A DNA stretch of 64,000 nt from Mactra quadrangularis (Eukaryota > Mollusca > Bivalvia > Venerida > Mactridae): assembly GCA_025267735.1 (NCBI GenBank), contig CM046294.1, positions 42,345,570 to 42,409,569 of the forward strand, in the 5' to 3' direction. The notes below the pieces were generated by a model, which had not been told where the DNA came from, searched no databases, and saw only the letters and a program-made list of their open reading frames with translations. The translations under genes and the position numbers were made by a program. The number at the start of each line of letters is the position of its first letter. The first letter of the stretch is position 1. Below are positions 19,455 to 32,897 of the stretch, in pieces.

Positions 19455-21370
19455 GACAGTTGTTAAAATTAAAGTGCAATCCCCTATATACAAACAGGAA
19501 ATTAAATGCTCCAAATATCATTTATTTATTAGTGTGAGATATTGGTGCGCCATAAAGTTGAATTAAGGTATCGTTTATAGGTTCGATTAGTTAAAGTATG
19601 CTCTTAATGTAGATATTCAATGTCAATTTCAAATTTCGCTTAATGAATGTTGAGTTTTGTACCCTCATTAATCATCAATACATTTAACTTTGGTTTATAT
19701 ATAAATTTCACACTTAAACATTTTCAATAACACTTCTTGATCTTCAAAGAACAGCCTTTTTAATTCATTACCCGCGCAACATTTAACCGCATAACCGTCG
19801 ACACTAGGGAGTATAAAGAAATTTTATAGCTAGTAAAGTCACATGCTCCGACACATTCGATGAAATGACCAATAACGATACTATTGTTTTATCTCATACA
19901 TCCGCTTCATTTATTACGTATATATATATCTTTACATTTTCGTTAAAATGTATTTTGGCTTTTGAAACATTGTCATATACACGTCCTCCTGGAATAGTTT
20001 TATTAAGGCGTTAAATTCCTCGGGATATATTAAATATAGTTTGTTCTGTCTAGTTGCTCCTTAAAAACTGAAAATTTTCACGATAGACGCAATAATTTGT
20101 CTGGAAAATATTATCAAAGAGATCAGAGGTTATTTTTAATTGATGGGAGCGGAAGTTTTTAGGTAATGATAAAACCATTCAAGGGACCATATAAAATACA
20201 TTCTGCAAATTTTCCTTATTGTCACATGCGTTTATATTAAGTTATGACAAAACTATTGAAACCTTTTGTTAATTTTTATTATTTTGTATTGAAAAGTTAT
20301 GCCAGTTTTACGATTGTTAAGTTCTAATTACTTTTAGAAGGAAGAGATACTTATATTACAACTGTCCCGCTATTATTAGACTAAATGTGTATCACGCCAC
20401 AATATTAAAAAAAACGTGAATACATTTTATTAGCCTCACATTTTCAAGACCTTTGTAATTTTGTACACGTTTATTCATTAAGATTTCTTTATCATCATAG
20501 GATTATGGTTTAAAACCAGCTGTTTCGACAGTAATTGAGTTCACTGGCCATTTGCTAAATTGAAGTGCAATCCCGCATAGTCATTAATTGGAAATTCAAT
20601 CCCTTCAACATTAATATCTGTCAATACAAATAGTGTCGAGTCATTGAAGCTAAAAATGCCTCACTAAAAAAGTTTGATCAGTGCAAAATTTGTTCTGATT
20701 ACTAAATCTTAGAATATATTATTTACTGTAAATTTCCGCTTTCTAAATCACCACATGCGACGATTTTAATAGCTGAATGGTTCAAATATATTTACACATT
20801 TTACTCCTCAAAATTAGAATTCGCAGAAGCTTTTACAACACATTTTTTTCTGTATTATTAAATTTTAATTTCCAAAAGGCAAGAACAAACCCATTGCAGG
20901 AATCGACATGCGGTTTTTGTAGCAATAAAGTGATGCGTTTGTTTTGTTATATGTTGATACCAAATCTTTCAGGATTTTAGTTGTTTCTTAATAATATAAT
21001 TCCATACTTAGTAAATGCGTAGTTCTGTTGAAATAAACCAAAATAATATTAGCGATATATTGTTTTTGTTGCTGCTTTAATACATGAAGTAGATTTTGAT
21101 TGTTATATGATTACTTTAATAGACACTGACAACCTCACCAATATGTTGTAATTCATTATTCACTTTCGGTTTTGCACAGACAGCCTCCTATATCATTGGT
21201 TAACCTAGATAGCGTATTTGTATTTCGACGTTAAATTCCTTTGAAAAGATAACATACTTCGTAACACAAAAATGCTGCACCAAGTTAACCTAATCATCTC
21301 TAAATTTTGACGCAAACCATTGTCTAGGAAATATCATTAAATGATTAGGGGTTGTTAACATTGATAGAAG
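19455..21370 (+). repeat. Two diverged tandem units of ~1.1-1.2 kb
   Basis: Landmarks recur with similar spacing. AAAGTGCAATCCC..TA at 19467 recurs at 20564 as GAAGTGCAATCCCGCATA (offset ~1.1 kb). The block GTTAAATTCCT...ACGCAATAATTTGTCTGGAAAATATTATCAA at 20012-20115 recurs at 21231-21340 (offset ~1.2 kb). A partial third copy is at 17110-17250. Units are strongly diverged and non-coding. A 67-codon frame at 20777-20980 falls inside and is not supported. Confidence 0.6.
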
Positions 21371-21737
21371 AGAATGTTGTAATGTAATAATAAAACACAT
21401 AATTCAATTCAAATAGCCAGACACAAGAAGTTTTTCAAAAATCGAGCAAACGCAAAAAAAACCCACAAAAAACAACTGCAAAGCATAATGGTGTTTGAAT
21501 TGTTTAAACAATCCGAATTCAAGTTCAAGCATTTCTGGTTTTAAAACATGTAGTATTTTTACAAACGAGTGTAAACAATTCAATGAAAACTTTAATTTTA
21601 AACTGAATAATGAATTTGCACTACATAAACGACATAAGTAAATGATTTTGGTTGATGCTTCAAATATAAATCATGCATTTATGATTCTGCAAATAAGCCT
21701 ATTGTATCGGCTAACAACAAAATGATGTTAATGAAAT
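21371..21737. other. Gene-free interval
   Basis: No gene. A short stretch (about 21515-21540, TTCAAGTTCAAGCATTTCTG) resembles 17448-17470, part of the same dispersed family. Confidence 0.4.
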
Positions 21738-22777
21738 GATGCGCAACGCGAGAAAAGGGCCCTTAAGCTGTTTGACGTCGTTTGCGGTAAACGCCAATAA
21801 CGTTATCGAGGTCAATTTGAGCGTACACGTGTCACGTCAGTGATTATTGCATTGTTTATACATTGTACTTAACGATTTAACTGGCTATCTTGCATTAATT
21901 AAAGGGGATAAATCGATGTTTTGTAAACTATGACTGACTTACTATCATTGTTTGAAGAAATTGGTAACAAATAGCTTAAAAGTACGGATTATTTATAGTC
22001 GTGATTTGTGTTTTCCGTCCAACTTTCGTCAACGTGCCGAACCGTCCTGTGGTGTTGAATTTTCTTTAACTAAACGTGTTAGACGTGTACTGTATTAGTT
22101 TTGCTTTAGCATTAAATAACTAAATAGATAAGCAACACATTAACATTTTTCGAGAGATTTGCTTGCATAATATCCGTACTATAGCTTTAAACTGACGATA
22201 GCAACAGCTTCAAAACGCGTCGCCAACAAATTGTTTACACGTAACTACGGGTACACATGCACACTCGGGAATAGAGCACACGCTAAAATCTTCAATGCGG
22301 ACTCGACATTATTCTTCAAAATATTGATTCTGTACAACTTATAATCTTTGTTTGATCGTGAAATTTTGTGAATAGGTTACGCAAGATAAGAATAAAAACG
22401 TCTTCCCTATCGAAATTGAAATGTCCTTGATGTTTTATAATGTTTAATCATCAGTCTAGGCATATAGAGTCGGATATGTCATGACTATGAAGAGATTAAA
22501 TCAGGCCTATGCATCTATTGCATCGAATGCAAACATGTGTAATCACTAGCCTACATAACCTGGTTTTGCTGTTATATTATATTGCTAGCGTTTATGATAC
22601 AAATGGTCAGCTCGAGCTGTCACAATGTAGGCTTTAGGTTTGGCCTTGCTAGATATCTACCTACATTCATTCTTATTTTCATAATTTGACTTAATAAAGC
22701 TCGACTTTACATCATTGACCGAAAAGTTTATCACATTGTCAGCAAATAATACTACTTGCTAATTTCCTTATCTAGCA

Positions 22778-23112
22778 ATCTCCGTTAAACAGATATCATG
22801 TAGAGAATTGTCGTAAAGGATCTCAACTTTCTCAATGCAGGGTCACGTCGAGATGACCTATGTGTCACCTAGACGAATCACTATTAATCAAATTTCGATT
22901 TTGTAATTTCTAAATTTAGACCAATGTTAGCAAACTAATTCAACAGTGGTATTATTCACAGTCTGCCACTGGACGGCTCATTTAAAATTGCGTGACATAG
23001 ACGATGTCAACAAGTTACGTAACATAACAATTTCGTCATTAATATTATGATGAGAAAAGGTCACCTGAACGTGATCGGAAAATTTTAGATCGGGTTTCAA
23101 TCAGATTGCTTA
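22778..23112 (-). repeat. R-family dispersed repeat, copy 3
   Basis: Same orientation as copy 2. Landmarks: GAGAATTGTCGTAAAGGATC, TGTCACCTAGACGAA, TTGTAATTTCTAAATTTAGA, CACTGGACGGCTCATTT, GCGTGACATAGACGATGTCA, AGATCGGGTTTCAATCAGAT. It lies inside the TIR-bounded interval. Confidence 0.85.
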
Positions 23113-23723
23113 TCTAGCAGTTGGATCTAAGAAATACATTACATTTGTCCAGCTAGGTAACACTTGTGAGACAAGGTGAAACCATTGTTAATAAATTGTC
23201 TGTTTACCAAGGGTGTAACATCGTATAAATTAACAGTATTAGATACGTTGTGTTTCCATCTCTCTACCATGGTAAGGAAATACCAAATTGGTATAAGGCG
23301 TGTTTCTTTCTTACCATACAACCAACCAATAGTTCATAAGAAAACATCATTTCCGCCATACTAAACTGTAAATACTTTTTACTTACCTATGAATAAATAA
23401 ACAGTTTATTGAACACGTTGATGGCAATATTAAGTGTATTTTGTGTGTACCACAGTGATCTTTTATCTTACTTCATGTTTGAATCTGATAAACACATGAA
23501 CAGGCCTTACAATAAAAACCTTAAAAACCTGATTTTGTCATGAAATGCCATTAACCCTCGCAAATAATGAAGCATGCAACATAAACACAGGACATCGTCG
23601 ATCGATACTTATGTCAAACTTTAATGTAGCTTGAACTAACTTGCAGCTTCCATGATTCAGAACCGGATTTCCATTGTAATGCTCAGTTTCTTCAATTGTA
23701 CCACAACCATATCGAGGGTTGCC

Positions 23724-24050
23724 TCAAACTCCTCGCAGCGGTTATTTTCCTTTATTTAATCAGTAACCACTGCCACCACAAGTAAATTCGTCCCTTAGAG
23801 AGCCGATTATTTTTTTTCATCTTTTCTGTTACATTTCAATATTTTCTACAAATTGAGTCTTACAACGTTCTAAGTACATGAATAATAGATTTAATTTACA
23901 ATTTGTAAAAATAACAAAGCATTACGTAAGCACTGCGAGGAGTATGAACATTCTATAAATAGAAGATATTACTAGCGACACGTAATAACCTGTTGGCAGT
24001 GGTTTAGTAGCAGAGCGTGACGTAAGCACTGTGAGGAGTTTGGGGTTGCC
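23724..24050. repeat. Short direct and inverted repeats
   Basis: ACGTAAGCACTGCGAGGAGT at 23924-23943 recurs at 24020-24039 with one change. An inverted relative, CTCAAACTCCTCGCAGCGG, is at about 23723-23741. The ORFs over this stretch (23922-24173, minus) appear to be by-products of the repeats. Confidence 0.5.
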
Positions 24051-25412
24051 TGCAAGACTGTTGTAAGTGCATTGCATTAAAGAGCGAGCTACTTCAGTCT
24101 TGAGGGGAACACTCGATATATGCTTATGCATTCCATGGGCCAAATGAACTACCAAAGGATCACCGACTATCATTTCTAAACTTCAATACTCAGATTTCTG
24201 AAAATATTACCTTCCAAAAGCGTTGTTATGTCGGCCTTCATTGATCTTTCAAACAAAAGGTTACCAAGTTTCGCATTACTTAATTTTCACGTATTAAGTT
24301 GAATTAAATATTTTATCCATCTTTCACCTGGAGTTTGGACTTAATGTGTGTTAAACATCATATAATTGACTTAAAAGTTACTTGTAAATACTGCGCTCTT
24401 ATTTGTAAACGCAAATTAGCCAGAATTTTTTGCAAACACGCCAATACTCGCAAAGACGGCTAAAAATTGAAAGACAAAATCACATTTAGCGTTAATGTGT
24501 TATTGCATGATTACACTCCACATGTACAGTAAAGCTATGCTGACATAAAAAAATATTTTCAGAGAGTATTTATATTTGATCTTTGTCATAAAACACAGCG
24601 TTCGGAAAACCTCAACCTTTTATAGGGTCCTGTTTTTGACGATTGAAATATGTTCTTGTTCAATTTGGAACATGCGGGTGTTAAAAAATGTGAAAGTGAA
24701 ATTTATAAACAAGATGTATGCTGCTCTCTTTATTATCTGTATATCATATATTTTTTGTGACAACTCGAACTTTTGAGTGCAGACTGGCCAATGATAATTG
24801 ATAAAAAACGCTCTTCCAATAAATTCAAAGGAAATTTGACGTCGATGGACATCGACAACAATAGACCTCCACAATGTTTTTGTTGTACCCTAAAAAACAA
24901 TGCCGTCAGTTTAAGTCTATAATTGTTTTACAATAATAATAGATACTAATGACATTAAAGTTATTTGTCGGGACTTCAAAATATAGTTGCTTATACACTG
25001 TCAGTAAAGACTGCCAATTGTTATTTGGACTCATTTATGAAGACATATTTACGTCAATCGTAAACTCTAAATCAATTCAAATGTAAGCTGTTTTTAATTA
25101 CTAATGTAAAGAATATTGAATTTTAAAAAAAACTTTGGTGTTAAAACTAGTTCCCAATGCTTTATGCAGTGAAATGACTAAGTTATTAACCTGCTACATA
25201 ACTTACGAAAAACGCAACGTTAACATGACGTCGCTTTATTTTCTTGTACCGATTATCGAATTTCTTATCACCATAGCAACGTCATGAATTGAGATATTTT
25301 AATAAATTATACATTTTTGGAAAGTACAAAGCCTACTCCTTCATTTTCTGTAAAAATCTCAATTTCGAAAAATTTGACCTTAAGGGCCCTATTCTCACGT
25401 TGCGCATCAAAT

Positions 25413-26009
25413 TATTTCTATGTTGCTACAAAAACCATTGTAGTAAAACGTAATGACAAAATGGTCATAATAAGCGGAACGTGTAAAGCTTGAATACTCT
25501 TTCTGGATTTTACACAATGCAATTTATCCTTGATGTCAGACATTCTGGGCCAGTTTAAACAATTGGCTTAGAATGTTTGTCGATATATGTTTTGACATAT
25601 TCTGATTTTGAAATTCAGCCTTTTGTATTGGTTAGTAAAAGCACAAGATGGTGTAAGCTTTACTACAAAAACCATCGTAAGAAAGTAGAAGTATCGATAC
25701 AAATCCTTATAATATGTAAAAACGTCTTAAATTAAATTTTAATTGTTGTGTTTTATTCAACAGGTTAACAAAATAGGCTAATAATATTTTTGTCGTTAGA
25801 TGTTTCGACATACTTTAAGTTTGTTAGGAGTAAAAGCAATGTATAAAAGCAGCCATACCAAGTGGTGATCTAAAGAAAACAACTACTTAAATACCAGTTG
25901 TCTTTTTCTGTTACAATCTCTTATTCGCTATGTAGGTCAATATTTTCTATGTTTTTATTATGTCTGGTTAACACAATTTTATTTCTTTGACTGACATGTT
26001 TTTATCTCA
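25413..26009. other. Gene-free interval
   Basis: Contains two similar ACTACAAAAACCAT(T/C)GTA motifs (about 25425 and 25660). Nothing else is supported. Confidence 0.35.
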
Positions 26010-26140
26010 GTAAGGTTGTATTCAAGGGTAACATGTCTTTGTATAATCCTTAACTTGTCAATAAAAGAATATCATCATATCAATAAATGACACTCATCGT
26101 TGTCTAGTTGAGATAATTTAAGCTTGAGGATTTCCATCTA
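26010..26140 (+). repeat. Dispersed direct repeat T, copy 2
   Basis: Matches 17700-17840 in the same orientation (AAGGGTAACATGTCTTTG, CATATCAATAAATGACA, TTAAGCTTGAGGATTT). Confidence 0.7.
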
Positions 26141-26649
26141 GTTGTTTTATATCAACATCAATCACGTTTTACATCTAAGATGTTTGAGAATATATGAACT
26201 GCACGCAGGAAAAGTTAATTTACAATACTCATTGATTTTTGATAATGTATCTTTTAGGTGTCGGTCAACAGCTATGTATAATTTATGTTTAGTATAAGTG
26301 TTCATCCTGATACACTAAACTCTGTATTTGTATTTGACGTTAACAAATCGTCATGATGTGTTGTTTTAATTACACGTATCAACTATTTTACTTCTTTAAA
26401 GAATACTCAATATAAAAGACGATTGAGGTTCCATTCTTATTCGACTGTATATCAAGGCACATATAATGTTAAAAGGATCCATGTATGCGAATTCAACATC
26501 ATTAAGTTCAATAAAAAATTGAATACGAACGAGATAAAGCAATTGCCATTATTTTGATCATTATGTTTATCATTCTTATGATTTTTCCATTATAATTGAC
26601 ATTAAATCCTTATAATCATCGTTTCATTGCAATGCATAGGACACAAATA

Positions 26650-26785
26650 TGAATGGTATAACAGTTCAATTAAATAATGTAGAAGGAGTGCAAAAAGGTT
26701 TTAGAAAGTATCAGTAAGAATGGTATATAGGTTCAATTAAAGAATGTAGAAGGAGTACAAAAAGGTATCAGTAAGAATACTTTAT
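26650..26785 (+). repeat. Two tandem copies of a ~67-bp unit
   Basis: GAATGGTATAACAGTTCAAT begins the first copy (26651) and GAATGGTATATAGGTTCAAT the second (26718). Both continue AATGTAGAAGGAGT(G/A)CAAAAAGG and TATCAGTAAGAAT. Confidence 0.85.
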
Positions 26786-29700
26786 GTTGAAAAAACAGCT
26801 GCACTAAAAAATTATTAGAAACCTGAATGTTTCATTATCATCTTTACACGTGCATTACAATGAACCTTGAATTTTATGCATAAACGTTTACGTACCGGTG
26901 TTTTAAGAGGAAATGATCTATAAATTGCTTATGTTCACTCAAGGTAGTGATTTAATAATCATTAAATTGTTTACAAAATATAGGTAAAACGTTAAATGCA
27001 TCTATAACTTGATAAGTTTGATTTGATTTTAATGAAGCTTCCTCATAAAATGGTATATTTTCACGCCGTATAGTTATGCAAGTTCTTACAATGTATATCC
27101 GTTGCGTTCTGAATTGCATCATCTATAACATTGTTATATGGAGTTCATGCTATGCGTTTACTGCATGGCACCATAACTAACTACTTATAACGCTCGCAAA
27201 ACATGTTGGAATTACAAATAATTGCATTTGGTACCTATTCGACAGTGTAACATATTATATTTTCCTCTTTTACCTGCCTTTTCTGACAGTGCAGCAAGTT
27301 CAGTTAGCATCAGGTCAGTAGCCCATAACAAATTCAACATGTTACAATTTATTCATAATGTGCATGGTAAGCATAGATGATGTGTCTGTAAAAAACAAAC
27401 ACTTTACTACATGTTTGATTAAATTTTATGACTGTATAGAGATCCATTGTAAGGTTCCATGAACTCTATCAGACGGATCCAATACATAAATCGATTTCTT
27501 TCTTTACAACGAAACAGCTTATACTCTGATACCCTTAACTGTTTGTCTCACTCAATCAATTTCAGACGAATCCTTACTATCGTTTTAACAAAATCCATTC
27601 CCAATCAATTTTAATAATCTACACTTTATTAGCAGATTGAAACTGTTTAACACTATTGAGTTGTGTATTCTTATAATCATTGGTTCCATTCATGACCAGG
27701 ATGCAGTGGTAGGACGGAGAAATTTGAATATAGATTTAAATCGGGTTAAATTCCTACCGCGGCTAGTTAGACCCTACCATTAAAGTTTGACACATGCCAT
27801 CGCGTTTCCTATGTAGAGGGAGAGGGGTGTTAAGAGTGTTCATATAAGTCAGTTAGCTAAGTCGGACGCTTATCATAGCAATTTTGATATTTTTAATATA
27901 CTATAATATTGTGGAAAAAATGAAGTATTATTTAACATCCATGTGCTAAATATTGACAGCAAGACAGTACGCCATACACTGAAGAATAAAGTAATCAAAT
28001 TGCTTTAATCTTAGTCCTTCTTAGATCCGTTATAGAGCTATATATGGTATTGTATTTGGTTAATACGTCAAATTAGTTTAGATAAGTTCTTGGCAAACTT
28101 TGGTCTGTTTTGGTCTGAGCAACAATCTTAACCTAGTGACTACATAAGTCTGGTTAAAGCTCTCAAATTATTGAGGGCTATCCATCATTCAACTACATAG
28201 CAAGCACATGAACTTATTATTTTGTTTTTACACAGTGTCAACAACAAATAAGAAGTATATGCATTAGTAAAGTCCATAATAAGTTATGTTGATTTTCTCA
28301 GCTAATTTCGTTATTAAGTAATTATTACAATGAAACGGAAGTATAGAAGAAATGTGTTGTTTTTTCTCATCCTGAAATTCAGTACTTGTCTAACTGTAAA
28401 CTCTGACAAAACAACTAAAAATGAGACCTTTGGGGTTTTAGCTAATGAACATTAGTTGATATACCATATAATTATATTTTAACACTGATGGGAATCTATC
28501 TTCCCAAGATAAATACATTTTCTTATATTCTAAGACAAAAAGTGGATGTTTATTTTTGTCTAGTATACTCTAACTATCTTACGTAGAGGGCTCAAGGCAT
28601 AATACAAATTATATTTGGCTATTAGACCCTCGCGAAGTAATGTTGATGTATTAATGTACTTAAGTTAGTATTAACACTAGCACTTTACTGTTCTAATAGG
28701 ATATCAAATAAGATTAAATTCACTCCCATTTAGATAATCAAACTGAACAAGCACGGTCAGTTTGTGCGCTTGTCTTTTATTAGTTGTGTTTTCATGTTAA
28801 GCCTTGTTTTTTCTTCTTGGTAAAGTAGTTATAGAACACTCTGTATTTATTCTGTCTAAGACATAAAGAACGATGGTTTTGCAGATTTACTTTGTAGAGT
28901 AGGTAAATAGTTACATCACTCATGTTAAATCTTATAAGATACTTTAGATTTATTAGAAATAAAAATATTTTATACCAATTATATTAAGCAATTTTAAAAT
29001 ATATACATTGTATAATTTGACTAAATGCCACAGAAGTATATAACTGTATCGTATAATATTGCATTTTCAGTGTAACAAACTTTTCCATTAAATCTGGATC
29101 AATCGTCTAAAGTGAAAGCGGAACATGTTGATAAAGACAAGTTAAACGAAACAAATTGAATGGATATTATAATCGAGTTGTTTTTTTCTATTTTATTCAT
29201 TTATTCTAAACAGATGAAACAAGTTTGTTCTCAATACCCTTGAGAAATGGCTGAGACATTTTTTTTCTAATAAAACTAAAGTATCTTTGGCAATTTGTGG
29301 GAGTCGATAACAACATGGAAACTTAAAACCAATATTTAACACAATGTGTGACGCTTAAATGTTTACATAACCTATTTACAAAATTTCGAGTCTGGAGAAG
29401 CTGAGTTAAAATAACAACTTCATCAGTAAAATTTCTTGTCCTATGTGATAAGTTATATTTGATTCGCTTACCAAATAGATAACAAGAAAATAATGTATTG
29501 ATGCATACAATTAACAGTTAATACCTACCAAATATGGACTGTTGTACAGTGTTTGCATTGGAGGTATGTGATTGGTGCAGTTGTTTCTGTAATGTTTTCT
29601 ATGTAAACTTCACATTTGCTACAGATGATTTTTTACGATCCTATATATTTTAGTTCTTTATAAAGTCGTTTTTGTCATGGTAGCATGTTCAATTATCACA

Positions 29701-31360
29701 TTTTTCAATTGTAGCTAAGTTTATATAGTTATTTTTAATATGCTAACTCTTATATCACTGTATAATGGACATTATAAATCTAAAAATCCTTTTCTACAAA
29801 GATAATGTATTGCTCCAGACATACATAAACATAACAATAGAGGCAAAAGAAGACCTTGTTGTAGAACAAATAACCGGATTGACTTCCTTTTTTATTTCAA
29901 TTACACGAAGCTGAGACCACAATGCAGTGAAAATTAGCGTCTTTATGATACATGTATAAATGTCTGAAACATTTGTGTTACTTATATCTAAAGTACTTCG
30001 AATATAAAATGCGTTAGGGTATCAAAATATATATGTAGTTATTAAAATTAGGTCTGACATAATATGGCTCGGGTAAAAATACGATTTTAGAATAAGCTAG
30101 CTAAGCTAGGATTAGTAGCGGCTTTATGTAATTGAACGAGTGCATATATTAAGAATACTTAAAAACGATTTTCAATGACTATAACTATTAGCGTTATTAA
30201 CAACGATGTAAAGCTTTATTTGCCGATATAAGGTTAACAAATAGTGAAAATTTATTGTTGTTTTTCTAAATACAAATGTCCTAAAGGGAACGGTCAATCG
30301 CCGTCTGTAACCGAATTAATATTATCAAGAAATGTATTAAGATGACAATTAAGCGTCGTTTTTGATAAAAGTCTAGTCTATTCATTTCCTGGGCTAGTTA
30401 CAGCCAGTTCACAAATGGATAATTTTCGCAAACATATATCTTTGACGCTAATATTTGACACGAAATTGCTAAGGTTTTGTTCTGACAAGACATTAAACAT
30501 GTTGCAATTACCAAGTCCGATCTCTTATAAAGCCAATCAATATCAAATGACGTAAGTACATCCTGGTGTATACTATTTTCCATTTCACTTTTCGTACTTG
30601 AGAGTAAGAATATAAATTACATTAGACACGTTTTGACATTGCATGTGTACAATTAAACATGCTTTTGTCCAATTAATTAAATTTCCCACAGCATTGTAAA
30701 AGTCAAACACAGAATTCATTGTAAATGCCTTAGGTAAATTATTTGTTTTACGCCCACTACGCCTCGCCTTATAATTAAGTTAGATGCCTCCAAGCACTTC
30801 ATCGTTGCATATGTTCTCATTCTAATTCCCATACTGCTTACCATATCACTTTTTTAAAATGATCTTAAATTTTACTTTGTTCGTTATAAGGCATTTACAA
30901 TGTGTTAAAATTCATTCCTTTCTTATTAATATACTCTAATAAAATTACTTCCTAATCTGCTGTAAAACTAGATCAATTATTGATCACGTGTTTGTTATTA
31001 AACCATTGTCTGTTGTATTGTCCGTTAACACCCTATCTGTTTTTGTTTTGTTTTGTTTGATGTCTGAAAGTTAATGGTTGGAGATAAAACATTATCTTTT
31101 TATGTTGGTATTTATGAGCGTTATCGTCTGCTATTTGCTGTTTTGTACATCTGTATTAACACTGACTATACGGAAACAACACTGGGATAGGTTGATAATG
31201 TGGAAGTATGTCAGACAATTTAATGACAGAAAACATTGAAATGCGATGTTATATCATTACCCTTTTTGCATCACATTGACAGATAATGAAATATACAAGG
31301 ATATCCTGTCATAGAGATACATAAAAGTTATACCTAACAGGGCCGAAACATTTGTGATAA
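26786..31360. other. Long AT-rich interval without recognisable genes
   Basis: No ORF worth keeping. A 61-codon minus frame at 30398-30583 is unsupported. A GC-richer patch at 27690-27880 (GCAGTGGTAGGACGGAG; GTCAGTTAGCTAAGTCGGAC) has tRNA-like or SINE-like words but no complete SINE. This could be intron or intergenic DNA. Confidence 0.4.
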
Positions 31361-31609
31361 TTATGTTGCGTATTTCAAGACTGGAAATGGTTAGAAATTA
31401 ATCGTAGATATGCAAGGCTGATGATGTCGTACAGTATAAAGAACAATTTGTTGACATCCCTTCTGACAGGGACTTACAACACAACGACGCACACACTCGA
31501 GGCCAACACAGGTTCTTCTACGAGCGCATCAGATTTGTCAAGTCCTTCTTCCCTAGGACGGATAGATAATGGACAAAAATATCCCATCATCGGATCTTGC
31601 CAACCTTGA
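31361..31609 (+). CDS. Candidate terminal exon, Ser/Thr-rich
   Basis: The frame is open from 31361 to TGA at 31607-31609. 31450-31615 is less AT-rich than its surroundings. The translation is hydrophilic and serine/threonine-rich (GSSTSASDLSSPSSLGRI), as in a disordered cytoplasmic tail. A possible splice acceptor, TATTTCAAG|ACTGG, lies at 31371-31379, after which ~76 codons would form a last exon. An ATG-started reading would begin at 31421. No upstream exon is found, no family is recognised, and no polyadenylation signal was noted close by. Plausible but unproven. Confidence 0.25.
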   Translation, partial: LCCVFQDWKWLEINRRYARLMMSYSIKNNLLTSLLTGTYNTTTHTLEANTGSSTSASDLSSPSSLGRIDNGQKYPIIGSCQP

Positions 31610-32897
31610 AAGCCGGAGTGACAAATATCAATTACACATATTTGTACCCTTATTTGCATTTAAAAGACAAATATGTTTGGTGTGTATCGGTGTATAATTT
31701 ATCAATATTGAATAAGCGTCACTTCACCACAAAAAAATTAAACGACATATAGTAAAATGTTGCAATATTCGTTTTAATTTCAAGTTTTAATTTACGTTGC
31801 ATAATGCGCTTATTAAATTCCAGAGTATGTCATTGAAACGTAGCGCAATTATAACAGACGGAGCAGGAACATTTTATGTCGGCTAACTAAACTTTTGACC
31901 TCATAACTAGCAAAATTTTATTTGATGATCGCAAAAAATTAAGCACTTCGAACAATTCAAATTGGAGTAGAATAAACGAGACAGATATGCATTTAATATT
32001 GCCAATGAAGAATATAACATTCTAAGGATAATTACAGTAAATGAACTAGAGTTAAACAAATCATGGAATCATTAACTTAACATTGAAAGTCTCAAATCAA
32101 TCTTACATCAAATCAATGAATAGATCATTCTATTCATCATTCACGATGTTTGCTTCCGTTATTTGTTTTTGTGTCAATAATATACCAATTCCCATTACTG
32201 AATTGTTTCAGCTTATTTTTGATAGATCAATTGTATCGGGTCAAGATGTCATAAAGACTGTCACTCAACATCATTTGGTATAATAAATAACAAAAAAGGC
32301 ATGAAGGAAACAACGTAAGTGTAGATTTAATAATATTAAAAGCTAGTCATATAGACTGTGATTGTATTAAGGAAGAAAGGCGTTATCCCTATCAATATAT
32401 TTACACTGCTAAACTATGGCCATGTCTAGCTTTCTCGACAAGAAATTTTCTTAGTTTGATATTAAAAGGAATAGAATCAACAAACAACATAGTTTGGAAT
32501 AGAAAATTATTCATTTTTATTAAATGACATAGAACAAATATATACAGAATGTATACTTTTAATCAAAACCATATAACCATGAGCAAGTATATAAATTTTA
32601 AACATGAAAACCGGGTTTTTATATCAAAGATTGAGGGGTATAACAGTATGTCACAAAATTGTGAACATTGTTACTGTGAACACGATTGTCGCAAACAAAA
32701 CTTACGCTTAGTGATCCTAAATGTTATTATTATGGCTTCAAGTCGAATACCGGGATTTATCGGTGAAATAAAAATCGATATTCCACTGTTTTGAAACAAT
32801 GAAAATAAGAGTGTTATCTTTCACTGTTTGGATGCGCCGTTCTGATGACATATCATACATACACTTTTAAAAAGCCAGTTTGAACCATATAATAAAC
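31610..32897. other. AT-rich interval with weak ORFs
   Basis: Two plus-strand frames, 32083-32283 (66 codons) and 32549-32794 (81 codons, with a Cys/His-rich stretch NCEHCYCEHDCRKQ), are the only candidates. Neither has splice or homology support, and I do not call them genes. Confidence 0.3.

Larger units (their letters stand above)
21738..25408. mobile_element. Candidate 3.67-kb DNA transposon with 30-bp TIRs
   Basis: The left end (21738-21767) starts GATGCGCAACGCGAGAAAAG and finishes GGCCCTTAAG. The reverse complement of 25379-25408 matches 28 of 30 bases. Both ends are flanked directly by AAAT (21734-21737 and 25409-25412), a possible 4-bp target duplication. The interior has an R-family copy (22778-23112) and short direct and inverted repeats near 23.7-24.05 kb. 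It has no ORF above 85 codons and no transposase that I recognise, so it would be non-autonomous. The superfamily is not assigned. Chance pairing of two diverged dispersed repeats is the alternative. Confidence 0.55.

Noticed and set aside
21760..25385. piggyBac-type ends suggested by TTAAGGGCCC at both TIRs
   Set aside because: The TTAA lies on the inner side of the 30-bp TIRs, not at their outer flanks, so it cannot be the target duplication of this interval.
27690..27880. Possible SINE with TTAGCTAAGTCGGACG and GCAGTGGTAGGACGGAG words
   Set aside because: The words are in inconsistent order and orientation for type A or B SINEs, and no B box or target duplication is present.
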